Virus record (IMG/VR): IMGVR_UViG_3300020183_000165
Coordinates: 1-42,446 of that record
Reading direction: 5' to 3' (one strand)
Length of the DNA: 42,446 nt
DNA from: a virus
Shown here: positions 25,167 through 31,003 of the stretch, one piece after another
Layout: each line of letters opens with the position of its first letter
How positions within the stretch are numbered: the stretch's first letter is position 1
Program-made: the position numbers and the translations under genes
The notes under the pieces: model-generated
The model's database searches: none
Seen by the model: only the letters and a program-made list of their open reading frames with translations
What the model was told of the DNA's origin: nothing

Positions 25167-25751
25167 ATGCAAACTCAAACCCTGCCCGTGGGCTACGTGA
25201 CCGCCGGTGTGCCCAATGTCGGCGCCTACTTCGCTTGCCTTGCTTCGTACAACTCTGGCACCCTGCACGGCTGCTGGGTTGATCTCAGCCCAATGGGTGC
25301 CACTACGGCCGACGAGATCAACGATTGCATCGCGGCCATGCTGGCCAGCTCATCCGAACCCGGAGCCGAAGAGTGGGCCATGCACGACTCGTCAGGTTTA
25401 CCTTCCTTTCTTGCTGGCAACGAGTGGCCAGACCTTGCGACCCTTGCCGAGTTTGCTGAGACCCTTTCAGAACTGCACGCCGACGAAGAGGCCCCCTACC
25501 TGATGGTGTGCAACGACTGCGGCGCAGTGGTGAGCGCTGACACGTTCCGCGATGCCTTTTGCGGCGTTTTCGATTCCCCAGAGACTTACGCGGAAGAACT
25601 GGCGGAAGATTTGGGCATCGATTTCAGCAAGTGCGATTGGCCTCTGCGCCACATCGACTGGGCCTCAGCTTGGCGTGAACTGAAGTGCGACGGCTACCAC
25701 GCCGAATACAGCAGCGAGGCCGGCGGCTATGTGATCACCCGCCCCGTTTGA
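25167..25751 (+). CDS. ardA: ArdA antirestriction protein
   Basis: I chose ATG at 25167, giving 194 aa, because the family starts there and a C/T-rich leader precedes it. The motif YFACLASYNSGTLHGCWVDL (residues about 20-39) is the hallmark of ArdA, followed by EEWAMHDSSGLPSFL and a helical AEFAETLSELHADEE region, then FRDAFCGVFDSPETYAEELA and the C-terminal IDWASAWRELKCDGYH. The protein is strongly acidic, as expected for a DNA mimic that occupies type I restriction enzymes. It is somewhat longer than typical members (about 165-170 aa). The insert around residues 115-128 contains CNDCG, which is not part of the common core. Confidence 0.88.
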   Translation: MQTQTLPVGYVTAGVPNVGAYFACLASYNSGTLHGCWVDLSPMGATTADEINDCIAAMLASSSEPGAEEWAMHDSSGLPSFLAGNEWPDLATLAEFAETLSELHADEEAPYLMVCNDCGAVVSADTFRDAFCGVFDSPETYAEELAEDLGIDFSKCDWPLRHIDWASAWRELKCDGYHAEYSSEAGGYVITRPV

Positions 25752-25801
25752 CCCGATCCAACCTAACCCCGTTACCCCGTCATAGCTACCCCTTCCTTTC
25801 C

Positions 25802-26068
25802 ATGAAACACACCACCTACCGCTTCCCTGAGCAGCTGCGTTTCAAGCACTTAGCCCGCCATGAACTGTTCATATTTCCGGCTGGCAACAGCACGCCGGCT
25901 ATGGGCCCATACATGAAGCTGAGCGCTCGCCGTTACGTGCCGGTCCGTGTGGAGCTTGTGGGAGAGCGGATTATCCCTCACATTCAAGCGGCGCCGGTGC
26001 TTCACGTCGGTTCGATTAACGCTGCTGTCTCGGATCGAATCACTGATCACATCGTTGCAAACTGGTGA
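25802..26068 (+). CDS. Accessory protein, 88 aa, unknown
   Basis: ATG at 25802, behind the C/T-rich leader (CTACCCCTTCCTTTCC). The protein (MKHTTYRFPEQLRFKHLARH) is a small alpha/beta domain with ELFIFPAGNSTPAMGPYMKL and VPVRVELVGERIIPHIQA. Its stop overlaps the next ATG (TGATG). No family recognised. Confidence 0.6.
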   Translation: MKHTTYRFPEQLRFKHLARHELFIFPAGNSTPAMGPYMKLSARRYVPVRVELVGERIIPHIQAAPVLHVGSINAAVSDRITDHIVANW

Positions 26069-26496
26069 TGACCGACCCCACTACCCCCCGAGCCACCAAC
26101 GCCGAACTAACTGAGCGGGTCAGCATTGCGGCGATGCTTCGTCTGCAGGGTGCAACCCCTAGTGTCATTCTCTCCCGGCTGGTGACTGATTACGGCGTGT
26201 CAGTCCGTCAAGCCCGTCGGTATCTGGCCTTGGCCAACGATGAAATCAGAGAAGATGGCATCGGCCCGGCTGCAGATCCCTTTAGCGAGACTGCATCTAT
26301 GGCACTGCAACGCCTGCAGCTGCAGATGCTGGACGCTACCCCTAGCGAATTGCCCCGGCTGATCTCAGCCCTGGCAAAGCTCCGGGAGGTTATGGCGACG
26401 GGTCCGAGCCTCTCAGACTCTGAACTGATCAACCGGGCCGCGTTTGAGGGTGGCTTGTCTGCCCTTGGTGCCCGTGAGGGCCCCGAATCCCGGTAA
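26068..26496 (+). CDS. TerS-like HTH protein, second copy
   Basis: ATG at 26068, overlapping the preceding stop. An in-frame GTG is one codon upstream. 142 aa. Residues about 14-60 (LTERVSIAAMLRLQGATPSV, then ILSRLVTDYGVSVRQARRYL) show the same HTH layout as the TerS candidate at 23955-24287 (helix - glycine turn - GVS/GLS-R - RY/HYI). It continues with a helical domain (SMALQRLQLQMLDATPSELP). It may be a paralogue used for regulation or an alternative DNA-recognition subunit. Role inferred only. Confidence 0.55.
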   Translation: MTDPTTPRATNAELTERVSIAAMLRLQGATPSVILSRLVTDYGVSVRQARRYLALANDEIREDGIGPAADPFSETASMALQRLQLQMLDATPSELPRLISALAKLREVMATGPSLSDSELINRAAFEGGLSALGAREGPESR

Positions 26497-26519
26497 GCGT
26501 TACCCCTATTGATCTCCTT

Positions 26520-26711
26520 ATGACCCTTGATGAGATAAAAGCCGCAGTATCGGCCGGCCAAACCGTTTGCTGGCAGAACCGCTCCTATGTAGTGGAACTG
26601 GCGCCAGTTGGTTACGTGATACGGTGCCTTTCAAACGAAAACGCAATCGGACTCACTTGGCGTGATGGTGTGACCCTTAACGGCCGGGAGGATGAATTTT
26701 TTATCGCCTAA
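26520..26711 (+). CDS. Small unknown protein, 63 aa
   Basis: ATG at 26520, leader GTTACCCCTATTGATCTCCTT. MTLDEIKAAVSAGQTVCWQN, then YVVELAPVGYVIRC and a beta hairpin ending REDEFFIA. It looks like a compact beta-rich domain. No known family. It is the last gene before a strong terminator. Confidence 0.5.
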   Translation: MTLDEIKAAVSAGQTVCWQNRSYVVELAPVGYVIRCLSNENAIGLTWRDGVTLNGREDEFFIA

Positions 26712-26734
26712 CCACTACCCTCACCGATCCCACT

Positions 26735-26767
26735 GCCCCCCGGCCCGTAAGGGTTCGGGGGCTTTTT
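26735..26767 (+). terminator. Rho-independent terminator of the accessory operon
   Basis: GCCCCC pairs with GGGGGC around a smaller CCC-GTAA-GGG hairpin, followed by TTTTT. It ends the operon that starts at 24420. Confidence 0.75.
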
Positions 26768-26840
26768 ATGTCACACGGTCACAAAAGCCCCCAGTGATCT
26801 CAGGGCTTCTCAGCCGTTCGGCGGTGCTTTTTATGTCACA
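26761..26840. repeat. 15-bp direct repeat around terminators
   Basis: GCTTTTTATGTCACA occurs at 26761-26775 and 26826-26840. The second copy follows a GCC-GTTC-GGC hairpin, so this looks like a duplicated terminator tail. Otherwise the 212 bp up to the next gene hold nothing recognisable. Confidence 0.55.
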
Positions 26841-26922
26841 ACCCCTAGCGGCTGGTGGTTTGGCCGTTTAGGGTGGGTCAGCTGGCAGCAGTGCTAGCGA
26901 CTCTCACAAAAGGACTCACACT

Positions 26923-27084
26923 ATGGAACCCCTTACCCCTGCGGAACGGGTGCGCTTTGCTCTGTCGGTGCTGGAGGGTCTGCCAGATTGGCCGGCTATC
27001 TCTGCCACTTATGGCCATTTCACTGACCACCTAGAGGATCTGCTCGCTGATCTTGAGGGTGACCGAAACCACCGGCTGACCTGA
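26923..27084 (+). CDS. Small acidic protein, 53 aa, own ribosome binding site
   Basis: ATG at 26923, with AAAGGA 9 nt upstream, one of the few clear Shine-Dalgarno sites in this block. The protein MEPLTPAERVRFALSVLEGL continues as DWPAISATYGHFTDHLEDLL and ends NHRLT. Amphipathic helices, acidic. It lies alone between two terminators, so it is a separate unit. Function unknown. Confidence 0.55.
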   Translation: MEPLTPAERVRFALSVLEGLPDWPAISATYGHFTDHLEDLLADLEGDRNHRLT

Positions 27085-27110
27085 CCCCTGACCCCTGTTG
27101 ATCACACTTG

Positions 27111-27138
27111 GAGGGCCAGCTGGCCCTCTTTCCTTTTG
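27111..27138 (+). terminator. Terminator with an 18-bp palindromic stem
   Basis: GAGGGCCAGCTGGCCCTC (27111-27128) is a perfect palindrome followed by TTTCCTTTT. Ends the 53-aa gene. The following 150 bp hold only one weak operator variant, GTAACGTAAG (27184-27193). Confidence 0.75.
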
Positions 27139-27284
27139 CCTATGGCCCCATCACCCCCAGGTCCCCCCAGGGGAGCGCCAGGGGTAACGTAAGTACGGCG
27201 GTCGGCACTACCCGTAAGGCTGTGCGCGGTGTCACTGGTTTGTGAGCTGGTGGCTGAAACCGTACTGGAGGCCGCCACCCCCCT

Positions 27285-27632
27285 TGAATGCGATTTTTGG
27301 CCATGAATGGCCTAATGAATGGCGTTTTGAGGCCCCTTGAATGGCATTTCGTGTCTCATGAGTCTCACCCAATCCTGCAGTAACGCCCCTATCTCCTTGA
27401 ATGGCCTACCCCAACGTGGGGGTGCTGGTGATGCTGTAGGCCAGCGCCATTGCATCCCCCAGGCTGCTGGCCCATAACACCCCAACAGTCCCCGCTAGCA
27501 GCACTTTGTACTCGCCGTTAGGGGTGCGGTAAATCGAGGCCATCAATCCCCCTTGAATGGCGTTTGCAGCCTCTATGAATGGCTCCATGAATGGCCTTTT
27601 GAATGTTGGTGGTGAGTAACCCCTTGAATGGC
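27285..27632 (+). repeat. TGAATGGC direct repeats
   Basis: Eight perfect TGAATGGC units in one orientation: 27304, 27316, 27338, 27398, 27554, 27576, 27588 and 27625. Degenerate copies lie at 27285 and 27600, and an extra perfect copy at 28950. Many are preceded by CCCCT, so on the minus strand they read GCCATTCAAGGGG. Repeats also lie inside the end of the 48-aa gene and upstream of the 45-aa gene. They may be protein binding sites, an origin element, or mobile repeat units. Confidence 0.75.
27406..27543 (-). CDS. Small hypothetical protein, 45 aa
   Basis: I chose ATG at 27543, since AAGGGGGA precedes it at 5-12 nt. The longer frame to 27588 would run through repeat sequence. The product, MASIYRTPNGEYKVLLAGTV, looks like a short beta domain with an Ala-rich helix. 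The ribosome binding site is itself made by the TGAATGGC repeat read in reverse. Function unknown. Confidence 0.5.
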   Translation of the reverse strand: MASIYRTPNGEYKVLLAGTVGVLWASSLGDAMALAYSITSTPTLG

Positions 27633-27719
27633 CTTTTTCTCCCTCTCGTAGGTGGCTCCTACATGTAGCCCCGCTGCATACACCGCCACCAACAGCCCAA
27701 GTTCAAGCAGAATTGACAT
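27573..27719 (-). CDS. Small single-pass membrane protein, 48 aa, repeat-derived tail
   Basis: ATG at 27719 lies inside the end of the 89-aa gene. MSILLELGLLVAVYAAGLHV gives one membrane span. The C-terminal HHQHSKGHSWSHS is coded by three copies of the repeat in reverse (GGCCATTCA), so the repeat array has grown into the gene or the gene was extended by it. Function unknown. Confidence 0.45.
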   Translation of the reverse strand: MSILLELGLLVAVYAAGLHVGATYEREKKAIQGVTHHQHSKGHSWSHS

Positions 27720-27972
27720 TAAGGACCAGATTGATCTCTTCACCCCACTCTCTGTCACCGTCTTGCCAGACGACTTCACAGATGGGGTCAAACTCTTCGT
27801 CGTAATACTCCTGGACGAGAGGTTCCAGCACTCCAAGCAGGGTTTCATCGACCCACAGACCTTGCAGATTGTGGATGATGGGGTCGTCGCTGTCATTGCG
27901 ATGGAGAACGATGGTGGTGTGCTTTTGAGACGAATTAGGGTTGGGGCGTGTGAGCCGCTCAAGCCATGACAT
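27703..27972 (-). CDS. Acidic unknown protein, 89 aa
   Basis: I chose ATG at 27972, which overlaps the nuclease stop by 14 nt. MSWLERLTRPNPNSSQKHTT, then HRNDSDDPIIHNLQGLWV and acidic EEFDPICEVVWQDGDREWGE. Very acidic overall (about a quarter Asp/Glu). Such small acidic proteins are at times DNA mimics or inhibitors, but nothing specific can be shown. Confidence 0.55.
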   Translation of the reverse strand: MSWLERLTRPNPNSSQKHTTIVLHRNDSDDPIIHNLQGLWVDETLLGVLEPLVQEYYDEEFDPICEVVWQDGDREWGEEINLVLNVNSA

Positions 27973-28657
27973 GACGGTGTGCCTCCTGATAAAGCTGAAG
28001 GCGATGAAAGAACTCCGCTTCACATTCATCCAGTAGTTGCTGATCTAGACGAAATACATTGGCAGGACCAATTTGACGAGCAACAACCAGCAGAGCGCTA
28101 TCCACTTCAACTCCGTAGGTCCACCTGATTCCCGCACGATAAGCAGCCAGTTGAACGAAGTAACCACCCCTCATCATTTCTTGATTGGGGTCAAGAGGTG
28201 CTGTACCCTTACGGGTCTTCCAGTCAATCAGTTGAATGTTGGTGGAATCGTAGGTCCAGCCAACGCAATCTGCGGTGCCGCTAAAGCCCGCTGGATGCCA
28301 GCAAGGGAACTCCACACCCAGGGCTGAATGAAAGTTGGCTTGTAGCCACCCCTCCAATGACCTCCAGAACCCCCCGAACACCAAATGGTTGGTGGTGGGG
28401 CGTCCTTGAATCCAGTTCTCCGCTTGAGTGTGTAGGTAGGTGCCTCTGGTACGGGCTGCCAGGGAGCGTTGTTCTGCTCCAGGGCGATCCAGCCACGCTT
28501 GAAGAGCCTTTTTAGCGGCCTCGGATTTTGTCTCCCCAACGATGGTGGTGATGCTGGGGAGTTTGCCAACGGGTGTGATGTAGCCGGTCTTGTCCTCACA
28601 CCGCTTGACGTAGCCCTTAGGGGTGGGCAGTTGAGCGGTGGAGGTGGGTTTGATCAC
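27959..28657 (-). CDS. PD-(D/E)XK exonuclease, RecB/Cas4-like
   Basis: GTG at 28657 overlaps the preceding stop (GTGA), 232 aa. The core shows the pattern of the superfamily: G-FSGTADCVGWTYDSTNIQL followed by IDWKTRKG, with the catalytic D of GTAD and the DWKT lysine. An upstream helix (TRGTYLHTQAENWIQGR) contains the typical histidine, and a downstream Gln/Tyr-rich helix (YFVQLAAYRAGIRW) follows. It probably acts in DNA replication or recombination, near the ssDNA-binding protein of the same operon. It could also be a nuclease used against host DNA. Confidence 0.8.
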   Translation of the reverse strand: MIKPTSTAQLPTPKGYVKRCEDKTGYITPVGKLPSITTIVGETKSEAAKKALQAWLDRPGAEQRSLAARTRGTYLHTQAENWIQGRPTTNHLVFGGFWRSLEGWLQANFHSALGVEFPCWHPAGFSGTADCVGWTYDSTNIQLIDWKTRKGTAPLDPNQEMMRGGYFVQLAAYRAGIRWTYGVEVDSALLVVARQIGPANVFRLDQQLLDECEAEFFHRLQLYQEAHRHVMA

Positions 28658-28896
28658 GCGCTAACGTTTGAGTAGGTGGCTTGAATACGTTGGGCATCGG
28701 GTGAGACCAGCACCTCAACGGGGAGCACGTCCTCACAACGAAGTTGCCAGTGCAGGTATGCCGCAGCCTTAGCTGCATCAAGGTCTACCCAGAGGTGAGC
28801 TTCTTGGAGGTGAGTGCTCCATTCGGTGGCGTCCAGATTGTGGGGGTGCTTGAACCAGCGCCCATCTGCCCTCATCAGGGCGTAGCGGGTGTGCAT
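28654..28896 (-). CDS. Small unknown protein, 80 aa
   Basis: ATG at 28896. MHTRYALMRADGRWFKHPHN, then EWSTHLQEAHLWVDLDAAKA, with a likely Trp/His-rich core and Ala-rich helix. Overlaps the nuclease gene, suggesting coupling. No known family. Confidence 0.5.
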   Translation of the reverse strand: MHTRYALMRADGRWFKHPHNLDATEWSTHLQEAHLWVDLDAAKAAAYLHWQLRCEDVLPVEVLVSPDAQRIQATYSNVSA

Positions 28897-28979
28897 CGCT
28901 TTTAGCGGTAGGTGGGTTTAGTAACGCAGTTGAGGGAGCCCTACATGCCTGAATGGCTCTGAGAGGCTCCCCTGAGGGC

Positions 28980-29588
28980 CTAGAAGGGCATCTTGGTGGG
29001 GTCACCGCCTGTCAGGAGGGCCTCCAGGTTGTAGCCCTCTGCAACGCACTCTTCCCACGCTGCGTTGACCTGAGCAGCGACGGTGCCTTTGCGTTTACCA
29101 GGCTTCAACACCACCGTATAGCGGGTGTCCATCCCGGTGCCGGTGCGGTTCAGCTCAAAATCCCAACCAGATGGATCACTGGCCACGTCCTCGTCACTGA
29201 AGAGGGCAGCAAGGGTGTCGAGGATCGACACTTGGCTGGCTTGAAACAACTGAACGCTGTTGGTGGTGTAGTTCCACACCCAGAAGGCCAACGCTTGCTT
29301 GAGGCGGGTGGGCTGACCCTTCTGGTCAATCAGTTGGACACCCTCATCGGCTGCGCGGTCGTTGAGTTCTTTGGTGGTGGGCTCCTCAGAGAAGCGCAGA
29401 CACTTGGGGCGACCTTCAGAGCTGCGACCCCAGATCTCGTAGAAGTCGAGGGACTTGTCGCCTACAGGGGAGAAGCGAACGCTGTCCCCATCACTGAGGG
29501 AACCGGGATTTAGAAAGAGGTCGGTGCCACCAGAAGAGGACTTCTTCTCTTTGATGGCGGTGACGAAGCGATCAGAAACGAAAGGCAT
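28980..29588 (-). CDS. Single-stranded DNA-binding protein candidate, 202 aa
   Basis: ATG at 29588. The start MPFVSDRFVTAIKEKKSSSG and the segment FLNPGSLSDGDSVRFSPVGD, then DFYEIWGRSSEGRPKCLRFS, resemble the gp32/T7 gp2.5-like ssDNA-binding proteins found in cyanophages with family A polymerases. A long AEFGYNL-type tail (EGYNLEALLTGGDPTKMPF) closes it. An acidic C-terminus typical of SSBs is not evident, so the call is moderate. The gene follows a regulated promoter and is followed by the nuclease cluster. Confidence 0.6.
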   Translation of the reverse strand: MPFVSDRFVTAIKEKKSSSGGTDLFLNPGSLSDGDSVRFSPVGDKSLDFYEIWGRSSEGRPKCLRFSEEPTTKELNDRAADEGVQLIDQKGQPTRLKQALAFWVWNYTTNSVQLFQASQVSILDTLAALFSDEDVASDPSGWDFELNRTGTGMDTRYTVVLKPGKRKGTVAAQVNAAWEECVAEGYNLEALLTGGDPTKMPF

Positions 29589-29622
29589 GTCGGTGGGCTG
29601 CGCCGTTGACCTACCTAGCCTA

Positions 29623-29645
29623 CTGAGTTACTTAGGTAAGTCAAC
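29623..29645 (-). promoter_or_regulatory. Promoter with CTTAGGTAAG operator for the minus-strand operon
   Basis: TTGACT at 29640-29645 (minus strand) lies in a GGGGTTGAC context also seen at the 36948 promoter. CTTAGGTAAG (29631-29640) fits the operator consensus and lies directly between the -35 box and the start region of the ssDNA-binding gene. A good -10 box is not obvious (TAGGCT after 16 bp). Confidence 0.5.
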
Positions 29646-29886
29646 CCCTTGAGGTGGTGGGCATCAGGTCGCTGAGCAACCCTGTCCGTAGGTGCAGCAC
29701 ATCTAGCTGGCTAACGCTGCGGGCCATCACCTCAAACAGCTCACTCCGGTTCACTCCTGCTTTCATCGCAGCAGCGGTCCAGAGTTCCCATGCCTCGTCG
29801 GTGATGCTGATGGTGCGCTGCACCTTGCTAGACCCCCACGGTGTGTGAGGGGTGCGACCTCCCATGGGGCGTGACAATGCGGGCAT
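29641..29886 (-). CDS. Ribbon-helix-helix DNA-binding protein
   Basis: ATG at 29886, 81 aa. A basic N-terminal arm leads to VQRTISITDEAWELW (beta strand then helix A) and NRSELFEVMARSVSQL (helix B), the ribbon-helix-helix order. An alternative ATG lies seven codons in. Exact operators CTTACCTAAG (29901-29910, 14 nt upstream of the start) and CTTAGGTAAG (29631-29640) flank the gene on both sides. It is therefore a candidate for the regulator of the whole CTTANNTAAG set. DNA target not shown. Confidence 0.7.
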   Translation of the reverse strand: MPALSRPMGGRTPHTPWGSSKVQRTISITDEAWELWTAAAMKAGVNRSELFEVMARSVSQLDVLHLRTGLLSDLMPTTSRG

Positions 29887-29898
29887 CTCTGCGGTGCT

Positions 29899-29929
29899 GA
29901 CTTACCTAAGTCTAACGCAAATACCTAAG
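29899..29929. promoter_or_regulatory. Operator pair upstream of the RHH gene
   Basis: GACTTACCTAAGTC (29899-29912) is an inverted repeat with 6-bp arms and 2-bp centre, containing the exact CTTACCTAAG. A second weaker site, ATACCTAAG, lies at 29921-29929. The first is 13 nt from the RHH start, so it could allow autoregulation. Confidence 0.6.
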
Positions 29930-29933
29930 ACAG

Positions 29934-30602
29934 TTACTCGGCCTTGGTGAGGATGTGAAGGTGTTCTTGGATCACGTCCCAGCACTCCCCCTCCTCCACA
30001 CCCAGCTCTGCTGCAATTACAGGCAGATCCTTCACCAGCTGCTCCCCCTTCACCGTCTTCCCCGATAGCAGCCCCTTAAAGCTGTCCGCAGCCTTTACTA
30101 ACCGCTGGTGGGCCTCCACCACAAAATCAACCCCCCTGCCAGCGAGGGTGAGCCTCACCCACTTCCCAAACATCGCAGAGACGCTCTCCTCATGCTCCAA
30201 GGGGATCTCCTTGGCATTGCTCAACCCCAGGTCCAGAGCCCCCACAAAGGCCAAGAACATCTCCGCAGGGCCCATCACACCACCACTGGGTGTGCGCATC
30301 ACCTCACGGTCCTTCCAGTGGCCACTGAGGGTCTCTGGTAGCTCCCCGTTGGCCAGAGCCTCATTAAACACACCAAGGGCGTACAGAACCTTTGGGGCTG
30401 GATCCTTGAGGGTGCCCGTGGCAAAGCCGCTGATCTGACTTGAATGGATCACGTTGTCCTTGAGGGCAGCCGTAGCCAGCTTCATGAACTGAGGCTGACT
30501 CCACTGCCGGGAGAAAGCCTTGAAAGCTTTGCGGAACTGCTCACGCCCCTGAAGGCAGCTGGTGGTGATCGGCCCTGGGGGGAACTGGCTTGGCTTACCC
30601 AT
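29934..30602 (-). CDS. HTH-like regulator candidate, 222 aa
   Basis: I chose ATG at 30602 (MGKPSQFPPGPITTSCLQGR). A start at 30653 would add residues that look like a shadow of the operator region. Residues about 25-85 (REQFRKAFKAFSRQWSQPQF, then HSSQISGFATGTLKDPAPKV) fit an XRE-type HTH with an extended turn. The rest is a helical domain without a known motif. The operator variant CTTACGTAAC sits 4 nt upstream of the ATG. Repressor function is an inference. It also borders the iteron cluster, so a replication role cannot be excluded. Confidence 0.6.
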   Translation of the reverse strand: MGKPSQFPPGPITTSCLQGREQFRKAFKAFSRQWSQPQFMKLATAALKDNVIHSSQISGFATGTLKDPAPKVLYALGVFNEALANGELPETLSGHWKDREVMRTPSGGVMGPAEMFLAFVGALDLGLSNAKEIPLEHEESVSAMFGKWVRLTLAGRGVDFVVEAHQRLVKAADSFKGLLSGKTVKGEQLVKDLPVIAAELGVEEGECWDVIQEHLHILTKAE

Positions 30603-30606
30603 GATA

Positions 30607-30624
30607 CTTACGTAACTACCTAAG
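30607..30624. promoter_or_regulatory. Two operator half-matches at the HTH gene start
   Basis: CTTACGTAAC (30607-30616) and ACTACCTAAG (30615-30624) overlap by two bases, giving 1 and 2 differences from CTTANNTAAG. The first lies 4 nt upstream of the ATG at 30602. Such tandem weak sites are usual for cooperative binding. Confidence 0.5.
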
Positions 30625-30715
30625 TCATAGCACTCGTAGAGAGTGGCCGTCACTCAGGTAGGGGATCAGCTTCACTGAGTTGCTTGGACTTGTGAGACTC
30701 AAGGCTGACAAGCCA

Positions 30716-30992
30716 ACTGTCGAACAACTGTCGAACAACTGTCGAAACCCTTTCGACAGTTACTTTTATAGTCATACCAAGGGTTTTAACCCTCTAAAAC
30801 CTCCAACTGTCGAACTGTCGAACACTTTCAATTCCTTGTCTCATATCTGTCTCACTTCTCTCACCCTCCAAAACCCTCTTTTCAAAAACCTTTCGACAGT
30901 TCGACAGTTGCCCCACTCCCCCTCCCCCGCAGGGGATCCAACTGTCGAAACAACTGTCGAACAACTGTCGAAGTCCAATTTTTTTCGACAGT
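30716..30992. other. Iteron cluster, candidate replication origin
   Basis: Twelve copies of ACTGTCGA in 277 bp: forward at 30716, 30727, 30738, 30806, 30814, 30941, 30953 and 30964, and reverse at 30753, 30893, 30901 and 30985. Forward copies are often 11 bp apart, so they lie on the same helix face. Two AT-rich stretches, with an AGGGTTTTAACCCT hairpin, sit between. The primase-helicase gene starts its 3' end just beyond. Initiator protein is unknown. Confidence 0.75.
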
Positions 30993-31003
30993 TGCTCAAC
31001 CCC

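Noticed and set aside
27285-27632. CRISPR-like array of TGAATGGC
   Set aside because: Unit is too short and spacing is uneven (12-156 bp).
28953-29513. Plus-strand 186-aa frame opposite the ssDNA-binding candidate
   Set aside because: Antisense to a gene with operator-controlled promoter and credible protein; composition typical of a shadow.
30716-30992. CRISPR array
   Set aside because: Repeats are only 8-11 bp, occur on both strands and have no uniform spacers; iterons explain them.
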